From Tetrapyrgos nigripes (lineage: Eukaryota > Basidiomycota > Agaricomycetes > Agaricales > Campanellaceae), in NCBI GenBank assembly GCA_013368315.1, contig JAACJM010000202.1:1-64000 (forward strand): 64,000 nt of DNA. Reading direction: 5' to 3'. The notes below the pieces were generated by a model, which worked only from the letters and a program-made list of their open reading frames with translations, did not search any database and was not told the origin of the DNA. Within the stretch, counting starts at the first letter, position 1. Each line of letters starts with the position of its first letter. Position numbers and translations under genes: made by a program. Shown piece by piece: positions 37,520 through 47,480 of this stretch.

Positions 37520-38609
37520 GAATTTCATCGAAAACAGATGTCTTCAGATTCAATTATGATGCCGGTGGGGCTAGCAGGAGGAAGGGGGGCATGGCCTTTT
37601 CTATGCGTTGAACGTCTACTTTGGCTATTGCGATTTGAGAGGCAGAGAAAGGGGCCAGTCTTGTTGGGCGTGGCGTTGATCACAATGAAGATCAGGATCA
37701 ATGCAATGGATTTTGGGAGAGAAAGCCCGGACTGCCAGTGACTGAAAATATATGCTTGACCTATTTGTCTTCGTCGTTTTTAGTATTTTTGGCCCAGCAT
37801 GCACCTCGCTCAATCACTCACATAGGCTCAAACTCAGCCTGGACGCTATTCTTAGCATAGAGAGTGGCAGTGGGGTTAAAGAAGAAGGATGGATTTGGCA
37901 GTTACAACAGTGGTTTTGATCTTGTTTTTTAAATATTTTGTTGTGTATGTTTTTTGTTAAGTAGAGTTTTGTCTGTATTTTAATATTTCAAGGATTATCA
38001 TTTGTCTTCGCCAACATCTTCAATGAACTGATGTCATCTAGTATCCTACATATTCGTTTCTCTGATATTTCTTTTTTTAAAATCCAGTTTGTTTTCTTTT
38101 CCCTTTTCATATTTGTACTACACACACATGTTCACCGACCACAGACCACGTCCATTCATTCTGCCCCACCCGTCTTGTTCCTCCCAACCTCCAGCCCCCC
38201 TCGCCATTTCCGCATTCCATCCAGCTCCATACTCCCAGCTACTTTAAAAAAATCATAAATTAAAAATAAAGACAGCTTCACCTATGCAAACTAGTGAGCA
38301 ACCCCCCCCCCCCCACTTTACACCATATCAGGGTCTGTTAAGAGGGGGTGGGTTAAGATAACTTCACAGGCTGCCAGGATGGATGGAACCTGTGGGGCCA
38401 GAGGGAGATGGAGGGGGGGGGGCAAATGAGTGAAGCTGTGAAGATATAAGGACAAATGGGGAGGGGTGGGGTGAAATTATTAGGATAGAGTGATCTATCT
38501 AATTTTTTTAATAAAAATCAATGTACACATGTGTATATTGAAGAAAGAGGAAGCCTGTATAAAACACTACCTAGATATCTATCTAGGTACCAGAACTTCT
38601 GAATTAATC
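37520..38609. repeat. 3' flank of ankyrin gene 2, copy of 7100-7990
   Basis: Co-linear with the DNA downstream of ankyrin gene 1, including the poly-C run and the sequence up to the stop codon. The whole gene plus its 3' flank was therefore duplicated. Non-coding. Confidence 0.8.
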
Positions 38610-38697
38610 CTACTCAGTTGCTCCATGCTCTTGGAGATATTTCACCACCTCTGGTTCATTTCCCTTCTGTGCTGCTTTGAGTGCAGACCCATATTTC
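38610..38697 (-). pseudogene. Last 29 codons of ankyrin gene 2, cut off by GX
   Basis: Minus strand codes YGSALKAAQ, then VVKYLQEHGATE and a stop at 38610-38612, matching the C-terminus of ankyrin gene 1. At 38698 the similarity ends exactly where the terminal inverted repeat of GX begins. The rest of the gene is at 62973-64000. The last six bases, TATTTC (38692-38697), are one copy of the target duplication. Confidence 0.92.
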
Positions 38698-38723
38698 TAT
38701 GGAAAGCCGGAGCTACATGCTCT
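38698..38723 (+). repeat. Left terminal inverted repeat of GX
   Basis: 26 bp starting TATGGAAAGCCGGAGCTACA, exactly complementary to 62947-62972. The first base follows the TATTTC target repeat. Confidence 0.9.
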
Positions 38724-38929
38724 TTAACTGAGTGATTTAATCCAATTATGGAAAGAGGACTGATGGCACCCTGATTACCTAATCTTGTAAGTTTTACTAT
38801 TTGTACAACTAGTTTGTTATGCGCTATTGTAACACACCTTGCCTATGTAGTAAGAGTGCAAAGCCTAAGAGCCCTGAGTGTACAACAGACTCAGGCATTC
38901 TTGTAAATGTAAGAATGTAAGGTAAGAAT

Positions 38930-39530
38930 GTAAGGTAAGAGTGGTTGAGTGGCTGAGTGGTTGAGTGGGTAGGTAGAACAGCCCAGTTGAGTGGTTGAGT
39001 GGTATAAGACGGTTGAGCACATAAGATAAGATGGTAAGAGACAGTGTGTAAGATAAGGATGGTAAGACAAGGATGGTAAGACAGTTGAGCGTGTAAGATA
39101 AGGATGGTAAGACAGTTGAGCGTGTAAGGTAAGGATGGTAAGATGGTTAAGCGTGTAATATAAGGATGGTAAGACAGTTGAGTGTGTAAGACAGTTGAGC
39201 GTGTAAGATAAGGATGGTAAGACGGTTGAGTGTGTAAGGTAAGGATGGTAAGACAGTTGAGCGTGTAAGATAAGGATGGTAAGACAGTTGAGTGTGTAAG
39301 ACGGTTGAGTGTGTAAGACAGTTGAGTGTGTAAGACAGTTGAGTGTGTAAGATAAGGATGGTAAGACAGTTGAGCATAAGATGGTTTGGAACAGGATGGT
39401 TGAGTAAATGTGTAAGATAAGATGGTTGAGTGAGTGTGTAAGATAAGACGGTAGTTGGTGAGATGAGATGTGATGTGGAACAGGATGGTTGAGCGAGTGT
39501 GATAAGACAGTGAGATGTGATGTCTGACCC
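38930..39530. repeat. Minisatellite near the left end of GX
   Basis: Irregular tandem array built from TTGAG(C/T)GTGTAAG and ATAAGGATGGTAAGACAG modules in 19- to 37-bp combinations. Open frames across it on the minus strand are by-products of the repeat (Leu/Thr/Ser/Tyr-rich) and not genes. It lies just downstream of the kinase gene. Confidence 0.85.
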
Positions 39531-39535
39531 ATGTA

Positions 39536-40759
39536 TTAACTTGCGCTGCCAGTGCTGCCTGGTTCGGAGTATCTAGAGTATCTGGGGACACCATCCGCTA
39601 CCCCAAACCATTTACACAAGTCTTTGTTGCATACATGTTCGACTGGAAAGTTATCAAAGCATTCTTGAACATTCCCTCCACTGAAGACAGTGTTAGCTTC
39701 AGAGCCTATAGTCCTGTTTAGATGCATCAGAACACATAGAAGCACCAAATAATACTTTAAGATTACTCACTGGTCTGTCAAGATTTGAGGGTCAGTTAGA
39801 AACATCCCAGAGCCTTGGAAATCAGTCGTAAAAGCAGTACCATCTGTCAGCCAGTACTGGACGTGTTGGATGAATGCCAGAAATTTGACTATGAAAGGAG
39901 AGTCTTCAGGAATGGAGGTACAGCCGTTGTGGATGTATTTCTTGAAAGGCATGTTTTCTGTCACCTCAATTTCCTCCTCCACCAGGTAACACCCAATCTG
40001 ACTGGTTTTGTCCTTTGAGCTCGTGCCCTTCAACTCCCCATGGCCAATAAAAAAACCCCCCTTCACAAAATAGAGATCCGGAACTGCTGTCTCTTCATCG
40101 TCATGAGGCCATGGCATTCCGGTGCACCAGCTAGGCCAGTCCTCTTGGCTAATAGTGGCTTTCTTCTCCTTCAATTTCTTGACAATCCATGCATATGCAA
40201 GATCCAACAATGCTGTCGCCCACATCAGAGTCATTCCCTCTCGCAATGTCTCCTCTAGCTTGTGCCCTTGAGGATAAAATGATTGTTGTCCATCTGGTCC
40301 TTTTTTGTACAGACACTTGATGATGACTGGTCTGTTCAGGAGAGCATCAGTGACCTCTTCATTAAGGTTGGCCATAGAGTCTTCCAAGGTCAGCTGACCA
40401 CGATAGGCGATCTTCATTGCTCCATAATCAAATGGTGTACTAGGCATTGTGACTGAGGAGCGACAGCTGGAGAGAAGCTGCAGATCAAGCTTTCCCTCAG
40501 ATTCGAGGAGTTCCTTGAAAGATTGATCTGGAAGTGGCCGAAAATCACCCGGTATCTGCAAGCTATTCACTATATGCACTGCTGAAACTCATTAGCACAT
40601 ACATAGGACACACACCACTAACACCTACCTTCACACATCAAAGAAGGTGTAACATTAGAGCCCCTAGTAAGAGCAGCGACAAGCTTTTCATTATCCAAGG
40701 GCTCAAAGTCTGTTTGTACCCACATTCTCTGTTTCTTTGCTTTTGACTTGGATGGAGAA
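39536..40759 (-). pseudogene. Alpha-kinase gene, 3' part with the kinase domain (cut by Ty3-C)
   Basis: Atypical (MHCK/EF2K-type) protein kinase, which phosphorylates Ser/Thr in partner proteins. Exons on the minus strand: continuation of exon 6 (40759-40629), exon 7 (40578-39771) and exon 8 (39713-39536), with 50-58 bp introns. Family marks: DYGAMKIAYRGQ (ATP-binding Lys region), FIQHVQYWLTDG, then DFQGSG and LTDPQIL, then GNVQECFDNF and the zinc-binding HVCNKDLCKWF tail. All sit in the expected order at the C-terminus, and the frame is open. The 5' part lies at 48521-50317; Ty3-C inserted in exon 6 (TTCTC on the minus strand). The split gene can hardly be expressed, but every other splice site looks intact, so the break is recent. 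Confidence 0.85.
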
Positions 40760-41245
40760 TGTCAGGAACGTTGTCACTTAGCAATTAACCACCCAAGTCA
40801 CACAGTGAACAAGATAGATTGACAAGATATGAGAGACGAGGGAGAGGTATAAAGGGATAATGGAAACGAGAGAAGAGCGAGTAGCTGACTATGCTCGACA
40901 CTGCACTGTACTAGGAGCGGAGCGGAGACGAAGTGAACAGACTAAGGAATCTAGCTACAAGATCTGCGATATATATAAGAGAGAAATGAATATGTGAGAA
41001 TGTCCATGGAGCCTAGGGATCGGAGGAGATAAGAGTGTAAGTCAAGTAAAGAAGTATATATGTGAGAATGTCCATGGAGATAAAGGGAACAGGGAGGTGA
41101 GTCATAGATCGGGATGAACGATGATGAGAAGTAATTAGTGTTTATGGGTTTATGGAAGGTGATAGACGGGAAGTAAATAGGTAATAGAAGGAAATGAAGA
41201 AGGGCATGAAGAAGAAAAGAAGGAGGCGAGAGGCGATTCATGACA
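40760..41245 (-). repeat. 3' LTR of Ty3-C
   Basis: 486 bp, TGTCAGGAAC...GATTCATGACA on the plus strand. Preceded (element sense) by the polypurine tract. Related to the solo LTR at 2108-2626. Confidence 0.95.
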
Positions 41246-41403
41246 CTACCCCCCTTCTAGGTCAAGCTTTCACCGGAGCTCGGAAGTCGATTGGTCCACT
41301 GCTTCGTCCACTGCTTCCTGATCCTTTTGTCCAAACCTCGTATAGTCGGCCAAGTTTCTGGTAAGTCGTTGGGGAAGGTACCCCATCCTGTTAGGTCTGA
41401 TTC

Positions 41404-41772
41404 TCATCCCCCCCATCCTATTCCTTCCCATGTACCCCATCCGTTGTTGTCGTCGACATAGTCTAAGTGAATGTTCCCTCCCCATACGCTTGCATCTCCC
41501 CATCCCAGGTTGTTCTGTTCGTTCGTTCGAAGGCTAGATCGGTAGGTAGCACATCTCGCCCGGTGTCCCGCCCCTAACTTGCATCGTTTCGATGATTCCC
41601 GTCCTGGCCAGATGCATTGATTACATCCACTGTGCCTCCCTGTGTGTCCATCGTCTAACCTGCAACGCCGGCCTGAACGTAGGCCGTATCTGCAGCGTCC
41701 GGTGTTGTCCGTCAGTGGGTCAATCGTCGTTGTAGTGGTAGTTGAGATTGTGATGGCAATGGGTGTAGACAT
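41404..41772 (-). CDS. Ty3-C third ORF: small Cys/His-rich protein
   Basis: A 122-codon ORF with a true ATG between pol and the 3' LTR. After a Thr-rich start (TISTTTTTTIDPL) come two similar Cys/His units: GRCRYGLRSGRRC-RLDDGH-TGRH and CIWPGRESSKRC-KLGAGH-RARC, that is C-x9/10-C-x5-H-x3-H/C, which looks like a tandem zinc-binding module. The tail is Trp/Gly-rich. Chromoviruses normally have no gene here. I do not recognise the family; the C-x-L-x-x-G-H pattern recalls small zinc ribbons. It could be a nucleic-acid-binding accessory protein, or a leftover of read-through host DNA. No counterpart can be checked in Ty3-A because that end is missing. Confidence 0.55.
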   Translation of the reverse strand: MSTPIAITISTTTTTTIDPLTDNTGRCRYGLRSGRRCRLDDGHTGRHSGCNQCIWPGRESSKRCKLGAGHRARCATYRSSLRTNEQNNLGWGDASVWGGNIHLDYVDDNNGWGTWEGIGWGG

Positions 41773-41925
41773 GATAGAGGTGTAGGGTGAAGAGGTGTCT
41801 GGTAGGATGTGATTGAGCTTATTCTGTCGTTTTGGGTTGGATGTGGCCGCCTTTTAACGAGTTTTTGTCCGTGGTAATAGAAGGCGGCCAAGTTGCTGTC
41901 CGTTAGTTTGTGACAGTAGACGCTG

Positions 41926-44900
41926 TTAGTGTCGGTAAGCTCGGGGATGTTTCTGATGAAATTCTTCGATCATGTCTTTTACCTTGGTCAGGTTTGACGT
42001 AGGTACCCAAGTATTCTCCGAGTCAGGGTAATCCAACCATTTGATAAGGTACTGGGTCCCTTTTCTATTCCTGGTCGGTTTTGAGTCTAGTATCATCTCG
42101 ACGTCATATTCTTCGTCTGCGTCCAGTAGCTCCGCGGGGGGTTCAGGGTAGTTTGGTCCGTGAGCGTCTGTTTCAACGTACGGCGTTAATAGGGATGCAT
42201 GAAAGACGGGGTGTATACGCCAGGTTGTCGGTAGTTTCAATTTGTAGTTAACCTGACTGATCACTTCAATGATTTCGAATGGGCCATGACGACGATCGGA
42301 CAACTTAGCTTTTGGTCTTGTTGTCTTTAGGTTCTTTCCGTCGAGTAGTACCTTATCTCCGACCTTGTACCCTGTCCAGGACATGGAATGGTTTCCATGC
42401 TGTGTTTTCATCGTCTCAGCAGCTGATGTTAGGCTCGCTTTGAGTTCGTCCCTTAGTCGGTTGAGGTTTTCGAGTCGTTGCTCTACCGTTGGTAGGTTAG
42501 AGGTTGGATTGAATGATGGGAAGAAACGTGGTTGATATCCGTGTAGAAGTTCGAATGGGGATTTTCCTGTTGCCGAGTGGATTCTGGTGTTATGACTGAA
42601 TTCGGCGTAAGGTAGATAGTCCACCCAGTCTTCTTGTCGGTAGTTACAGAAGATGCGTAGGAATTGCTCGAGTTCTTGGTTGTATCGCTCCAATTCTCCG
42701 TCGGTCTGTGGGTGATAAGCGGTACTGAGGGCTGAAGTTATGCCTAACTTTTCATGGACTGCGGCCATGACTTTGCTAGCGAACTGCGGTCCTCGGTCGG
42801 ATATCATCTTGTCCCATAGTCCGTAACGTCGCCAAGTGTTGTCAAGTAGAAGATTCACTGTACCGTCACTGTCAATTGTTTTTGTACATGGTGATATGAT
42901 GACCGTTTTTGTTGACTTGTCGACTGTGACGTGAATCGCATTGAACCCTTTACATTCGGGGAGATCGGTGATGAAGTCGGTAGTGATAGTTCCAAAAGGA
43001 CGTTCTGGGATTTCGGTGGGAATTAAGGGGATCCGAGTGGGATGATTGTTAGTTTTCGTCGCCTGGCATTTGGCACAGCCAGTTACGTAGTCCTTGACGA
43101 AAACCGACATTCCGGGCCACCAGAATTCCCTGCTGACTAGTTCGTACGTTTTGTATCGTCCGGGGTGCCCTGCTGCTAGGGAATCGTGATGTAATTTTAC
43201 GATATCCCGTCGGAGGTCGTTGTCCACCGGCACGTAGATTTTACCTCGGAATAAGATAATTCCATCTTCGTAGTTCCATTCCTGTAGATTCTTCACCAGC
43301 GAACGTGGTCCGTTCCGTAGAATGACATCTAAGGCACTTACTACCTCTAGGTCCCTCTTGGGACATTCCTTGATTCTCCGTCGGAGTTCTACGTCCCCTA
43401 TAGCGGTTACTCTTCCCTGTCTAGTTGCTCGGATTCGGAAGAATTTGGGGTCCAGGAGGATCCTGTCGGCGTTGTCGTTCCCGGTTCCAATTCTGTGATC
43501 TGGCCGTCTAGACAACGGATCAGCTTTGTTGAGACTTCCTGGTTTATGTAGGAGGGAAAACTCAAATTGTGTGAGGAACAGCGCCCATCGTGCTTGTCGT
43601 CGACTGAGTTTCTGGTTAGTTTGAAAATATTCCAAGTTCCTATGGTCTGTAAAGATTTCGATAGTATGGGGGGCTCCTTCTAAATAATGCCTCCATGCCT
43701 CTAACACTCGTATGATTGCCAGTAGTTCTTTGTCATGGATGTCGTAGTTTCGTTCGGTTTCAGAGAGAGATTTGGAGATGTAGGCGACTGGATGCCATCG
43801 GTTGTCCTCCCCAGTTTGCATAAGTATTCCCCCCGTTGCGTAGTCTGATGCGTCCACCTCTACTCGGTATGGTTTTGTGTGATCCGGCATTTGTAGAACA
43901 GGTTTGGACGTGAAGGCCGTTTTGAGGGATTGAAAGGCTTTCTCGGCCTCTGTATCCCAGTGCCAGTGGTTGTCCTTCTTCGTCAGATCGAAGAGAGGTC
44001 GTGCGATTTTCGAAAAGTCTTTGATGAAGCATCTGTAGAAGTTCCCGAACCCCAAGAAGGCCTGTACTTCCTTCACTGTTTTGGGCGTTGGCCATTCAAG
44101 TACTCCCGCTACCTTGGTCGGGTCCATTGCCAAAGTGTCATGAGAGACAATCAGTCCTAGGAAGTCGACTTTGTCTGCTTCGAATACACACTTTTCGGGT
44201 TTGGCATACAGGTCGTTGTCCCGTAGTCGTTGTAGGACTGTTCGGATCAGTTTCCGATGTTCTTCTATGTCATGGGTGAATATTAAGATGTCGTCCATAT
44301 AAATGACGATCTTCCCTTGGTCAATGAGATCTTTGAAAATAGTGTTCATCATCGCTTGGAAGGTCGCTGGCGAGTTCATTAATCCAAAGAACATGACCGT
44401 CGGTTCGAATAGTCCTCGGTTGGTTTTGAAGGCGGCTTTCCATTCGTCCCCCTCTTTGATATGAATGTTATTGTATCCCCACCGTAGGTCAATTTTGCTG
44501 AATACGTATGCGTTTTTGAGTTTGTCGATTAGTTCTGGGATGAGGGGTAGTGGATACACGTTCTTCACAGTCCCTTTATTGAGTGCTCTGTAATCCTGTA
44601 CGGGACGTAGCTTTCCGTCCTTTTTCTTAACGAAGAAGAAGGGACTTGCCATTGGAGATTTTGATGGTTTAATATATCCCTTTTCGAGATTCTCATTCAG
44701 GAAGGTGTCGAGTTCAGATTGTTCGTTTGGGGAAAGGGGATATGTTTTACATGTGCGTGGTTGAAAACCGTCTTGTAACTCGATTGCGTGATCCCAGTCA
44801 CTTCGTTGGGGTAAGCGTTCTGAAGTCTTTTTGTCGAATACCGACAAGTATTCGTGATACTGTTGGGGTATCTGTCCCTCTAATGGGGTCGGCGAGTTCA

Positions 44901-46053
44901 TGGATTCGTTTTCAGTGCTTTGACGTGCTTTGGAAAAGGCAGCTCGGATACTCAGCTTGGTTTCTGATGGATCTTCATCGGAGTCGCTTGGGGTATCCAG
45001 GTATTCCATAATGAGTTCACTCCATTGTCCTGGAACCTCCCATTGTCCGGTTGTATCCTCTGAGGTAAGCACTGCTCCTAAGTTGATTCGTTGCAGTCGG
45101 ATGTTTCTAGACCGTTGTGATCGACGTCGTCCGGCTATCTTTGATTGTGGTGTAGTTTTATGAGGTCCTACGATGTCTTTGAATGTTACTTGGTAATCTC
45201 GGTGGTATGTTCTGGGATCAACTACTTTAGGTTGTTTCGTTTTCGTAGGATAGGTTGTCAACTTAGCTTTGGCTCGTACTGGGATCTTTTCCCGTGTACA
45301 AGTGTCGGGGCATCGTGTCAGGTTGATTTCTGATGTTGCCCAATCAATTTCCGGATTATGATGTCGTAACCAATCAGTTCCCAAGATGATATCATGGTCC
45401 CCTATGTCTGTGATGTAAAACTCGGCAGTTTCCTCGTGGTGAGATTGATGGTTTTGGTTGTAGATTCGTAGTTTTTGAATGGTGTAGTGTCTTACCCATC
45501 CCATCACGTTTTCTGATCTGTCGACATTCCGAACTGGAAATGGTTTTTCTAGGGGAGTACGGTTGAGGTGATGTTTTTGGGCAAAGGCATTGTTGATGAT
45601 GATTCCTTCCACTCCACTGTCTAGCAAGGCGGTTGCGTCGATTTTTCGTCCAGTTATTTTCCCGATCAATTCAGTTTTAAGCTCTATTGAAGGGGTCTGT
45701 TGATTTCGAGTGATTGCCGTGATTCTTAATTCAGATGGGGATCGTGGCTTACGAAAGGGTATAAGGCTCGTGTATTGCCTGTGTTTTACTGGTATATATG
45801 TCCATGTTCCTCCTCCTGACGACGTGGCAGGGGAGGTATTCAAAAATCCGATTCTGTTACGAACTTCTTTAGTAGTCCTTCCTTTTCTTCTCCCGATAGC
45901 GCTCCGATTCTGGCAGTGAGTTCTGAGATATTGTCCGTGGTAGTGTTGACCTTGGGATCCGAGGTCTCCGTGACGGCTGCGGTTTTTTTTATGGAGGGTC
46001 TCCAGGTCGTGTTGTTGGGAGTGGTCGGAGGCGTACTGGGAAACGTAGGGCAA
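41926..46053 (-). CDS. Ty3-C pol: protease, RT, RNase H, integrase, chromodomain
   Basis: Open over 1,375 codons in the -1 frame relative to gag; the first part overlaps gag and is likely reached by frameshifting at 45843-45849. Protease core ALLDSGVEG (about 45630). RT with FFFVKKKDGKLRPV, IDLRWGYNN, FFGLMNSPATFQ and the catalytic YMDD (about 44300). RNase H with VEVDASDYATGG. Integrase with an HHDSLAAGHPG plus CAKCQ zinc segment (about 43080-43190), catalytic TTDFITD, ISDRGPQF and DGELERYNQE. The C-terminal chromodomain starts YDVEMILDSKP and contains YLIKWLDYPDSENTW; the Tyr/Trp/Tyr cage residues expected for binding methylated histone H3K9 are present. All catalytic residues are in place. 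Confidence 0.95.
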   Translation of the reverse strand: MPYVSQYASDHSQQHDLETLHKKNRSRHGDLGSQGQHYHGQYLRTHCQNRSAIGRRKGRTTKEVRNRIGFLNTSPATSSGGGTWTYIPVKHRQYTSLIPFRKPRSPSELRITAITRNQQTPSIELKTELIGKITGRKIDATALLDSGVEGIIINNAFAQKHHLNRTPLEKPFPVRNVDRSENVMGWVRHYTIQKLRIYNQNHQSHHEETAEFYITDIGDHDIILGTDWLRHHNPEIDWATSEINLTRCPDTCTREKIPVRAKAKLTTYPTKTKQPKVVDPRTYHRDYQVTFKDIVGPHKTTPQSKIAGRRRSQRSRNIRLQRINLGAVLTSEDTTGQWEVPGQWSELIMEYLDTPSDSDEDPSETKLSIRAAFSKARQSTENESMNSPTPLEGQIPQQYHEYLSVFDKKTSERLPQRSDWDHAIELQDGFQPRTCKTYPLSPNEQSELDTFLNENLEKGYIKPSKSPMASPFFFVKKKDGKLRPVQDYRALNKGTVKNVYPLPLIPELIDKLKNAYVFSKIDLRWGYNNIHIKEGDEWKAAFKTNRGLFEPTVMFFGLMNSPATFQAMMNTIFKDLIDQGKIVIYMDDILIFTHDIEEHRKLIRTVLQRLRDNDLYAKPEKCVFEADKVDFLGLIVSHDTLAMDPTKVAGVLEWPTPKTVKEVQAFLGFGNFYRCFIKDFSKIARPLFDLTKKDNHWHWDTEAEKAFQSLKTAFTSKPVLQMPDHTKPYRVEVDASDYATGGILMQTGEDNRWHPVAYISKSLSETERNYDIHDKELLAIIRVLEAWRHYLEGAPHTIEIFTDHRNLEYFQTNQKLSRRQARWALFLTQFEFSLLHKPGSLNKADPLSRRPDHRIGTGNDNADRILLDPKFFRIRATRQGRVTAIGDVELRRRIKECPKRDLEVVSALDVILRNGPRSLVKNLQEWNYEDGIILFRGKIYVPVDNDLRRDIVKLHHDSLAAGHPGRYKTYELVSREFWWPGMSVFVKDYVTGCAKCQATKTNNHPTRIPLIPTEIPERPFGTITTDFITDLPECKGFNAIHVTVDKSTKTVIISPCTKTIDSDGTVNLLLDNTWRRYGLWDKMISDRGPQFASKVMAAVHEKLGITSALSTAYHPQTDGELERYNQELEQFLRIFCNYRQEDWVDYLPYAEFSHNTRIHSATGKSPFELLHGYQPRFFPSFNPTSNLPTVEQRLENLNRLRDELKASLTSAAETMKTQHGNHSMSWTGYKVGDKVLLDGKNLKTTRPKAKLSDRRHGPFEIIEVISQVNYKLKLPTTWRIHPVFHASLLTPYVETDAHGPNYPEPPAELLDADEEYDVEMILDSKPTRNRKGTQYLIKWLDYPDSENTWVPTSNLTKVKDMIEEFHQKHPRAYRH

Positions 46054-47480
46054 TCATTCCCTATATGTCCCTGTCCCCAACATCTGAAGCATCGCCCTTC
46101 CTTCCTCATTTTATCTCTTTCTTGGGGGGTCAGTTTCGGTGGATATTTAGTGATTGAAGATGCACCTGGGGCGTTGTCTTGGAAGGCGTTTACTTCCATG
46201 CTTCTCGTTCGACTACTTCCTGTCCCCTGTGACCTCCTGCCCAGTTGTCCTTCCTCTCTTCTCGGTTTGTTCCATGAGGTTTTCTCCTCTTGCCTTTCTA
46301 ACCAAATCATGTGCTGTTTTACCGCCACCTTTTGTAATGCCGCAAGACTTTTGGGTTGAGTGGATAGGTAGGAGATCCGGTCGACTAGTCCTCGGGGAAG
46401 TCCTTTTCGATAGTACTTCATTAACACCTTGTCGTTATAGCCAGTATCGTCAGCGTATTGTTTGAATTGAGAGTTGTACTTATCAATATCAGCCAGGGTT
46501 CCTTCCATTCTAATATGTTCTATTTTGGTTTGGGCCTGGGTTTCCCGAGCCGAGGGTTTGAAGTCCCGTAGGAATTCTCGCTTCACCTCGCGTAGAGTCC
46601 AGGATCTCCCTTTCGTTTTCGGTTTCAAGGCGGAGGAGTCTTCATCGGCACTTGTATATTCTTTGTCACTATCACTGAAGTCATCTTCTTCCTCGAAGAC
46701 CTTCACCATCATGTTATGCGCCCATCGTTTCGCTTCATCTCCTGAGAATAGCGTGAGGAAGAATGATATCTTTTCGTCTTCGGTAGGATAGACTTGGTCG
46801 TTGAGACGGAGATAGTTGTTAAATTTGGCCATCCAATCCTTCGTTTGGTTCCGGTCTCCTGTGAACTTCTCTGGTTTTACTCCTTGTTCTTTGGTAGTCA
46901 TGTTAGGAAGGGCTGAAGACTGCGCATCATCATCGAATGGTATGGCGTCATGGGGTGCTTGAGTCCCTCCCGCAGCGGCTGTGGCAGGATTTTCGGACAT
47001 TTCGAGGGCGGCGTGAAGGGAGTGGAAGTCGATTGGTTGTGAGGGATTGACTGAGATGGGTTCTTGAACTGCACTAGGGGTACTGTCCGTTGGGGATCTG
47101 TTGAGAGGGATTTGGGGTTCTAGAGGAGTTTCGTTGTCTGGGTTCGGTTCGTGAGACGGAGTTGGTGATGGGGTTCTGACAGGATTCGGGTTTTCTGTGG
47201 TAGATTCTGATGGAAGTGATTGGAAGAGTAGAACTGGTTCGATACTGACTGTTTGTTCTTCGGTTGAGAGGGGTCGATTATTTATGGAGAGTCGATTGGG
47301 ACACGGATGGGTTGCACAAAATTCCCACCGGTTTTCGTGCAAGAAGTAGCAGTCTTGTTGGTTTCGGGGGAAATGTGCGTGAGGACGTCGGAGACAAACG
47401 ATGTGGGGAGAGGAAGTGCGACTGGGATTTTGTGAGGCTGTACGAGATCTAGTGATTCTAGGGATTCCGCCTCCACTCAT
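45840..47480 (-). CDS. Ty3-C gag
   Basis: 546 codons from MSGGGIPRIT to VTESDF. The N-terminal third is Pro/Ser-rich with a Cys/His cluster (CATHPCPN). The capsid-like retrotransposon-gag region follows (GVKPEKFTGDRNQTKDWMAKF to YYRKGLPRGLVDRI), then a basic stretch and a zinc knuckle CFRCWGQGHIGNDC (C-x2-C-x4-H-x4-C). It ends TGA (45840-45842) immediately after the slippery heptamer. The ATG at 47480 directly follows a TGA (47481-47483) that closes a leader ORF in the same frame, so the ancestral gag may have started further upstream. Confidence 0.9.
   Translation of the reverse strand: MSGGGIPRITRSRTASQNPSRTSSPHIVCLRRPHAHFPRNQQDCYFLHENRWEFCATHPCPNRLSINNRPLSTEEQTVSIEPVLLFQSLPSESTTENPNPVRTPSPTPSHEPNPDNETPLEPQIPLNRSPTDSTPSAVQEPISVNPSQPIDFHSLHAALEMSENPATAAAGGTQAPHDAIPFDDDAQSSALPNMTTKEQGVKPEKFTGDRNQTKDWMAKFNNYLRLNDQVYPTEDEKISFFLTLFSGDEAKRWAHNMMVKVFEEEDDFSDSDKEYTSADEDSSALKPKTKGRSWTLREVKREFLRDFKPSARETQAQTKIEHIRMEGTLADIDKYNSQFKQYADDTGYNDKVLMKYYRKGLPRGLVDRISYLSTQPKSLAALQKVAVKQHMIWLERQEEKTSWNKPRREEGQLGRRSQGTGSSRTRSMEVNAFQDNAPGASSITKYPPKLTPQERDKMRKEGRCFRCWGQGHIGNDCPTFPSTPPTTPNNTTWRPSIKKTAAVTETSDPKVNTTTDNISELTARIGALSGEEKEGLLKKFVTESDF
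45843..45849 (-). promoter_or_regulatory. Putative -1 ribosomal frameshift heptamer, Ty3-C gag/pol
   Basis: Minus strand: gag reads TCG GAT TTT TGA; heptamer G GAT TTT fits X XXY YYZ, and -1 slippage gives GGA TTT TTG AAT in the pol frame. GGAUUUU is an established -1 site type. Position relative to the stop is identical in Ty3-A. Confidence 0.75.

Noticed and set aside
38824..39594. 250-codon minus-strand ORFs rich in Leu, Ser, Thr, Tyr
   Set aside because: They run across the minisatellite and repeat with it; no start context or domain.
39767..40579. Kinase domain ORF taken as a complete gene with its own start
   Set aside because: The first Met-like codon is internal; splice sites link it to exon 6 and, across Ty3-C, to exons at 48.5-50.3 kb.
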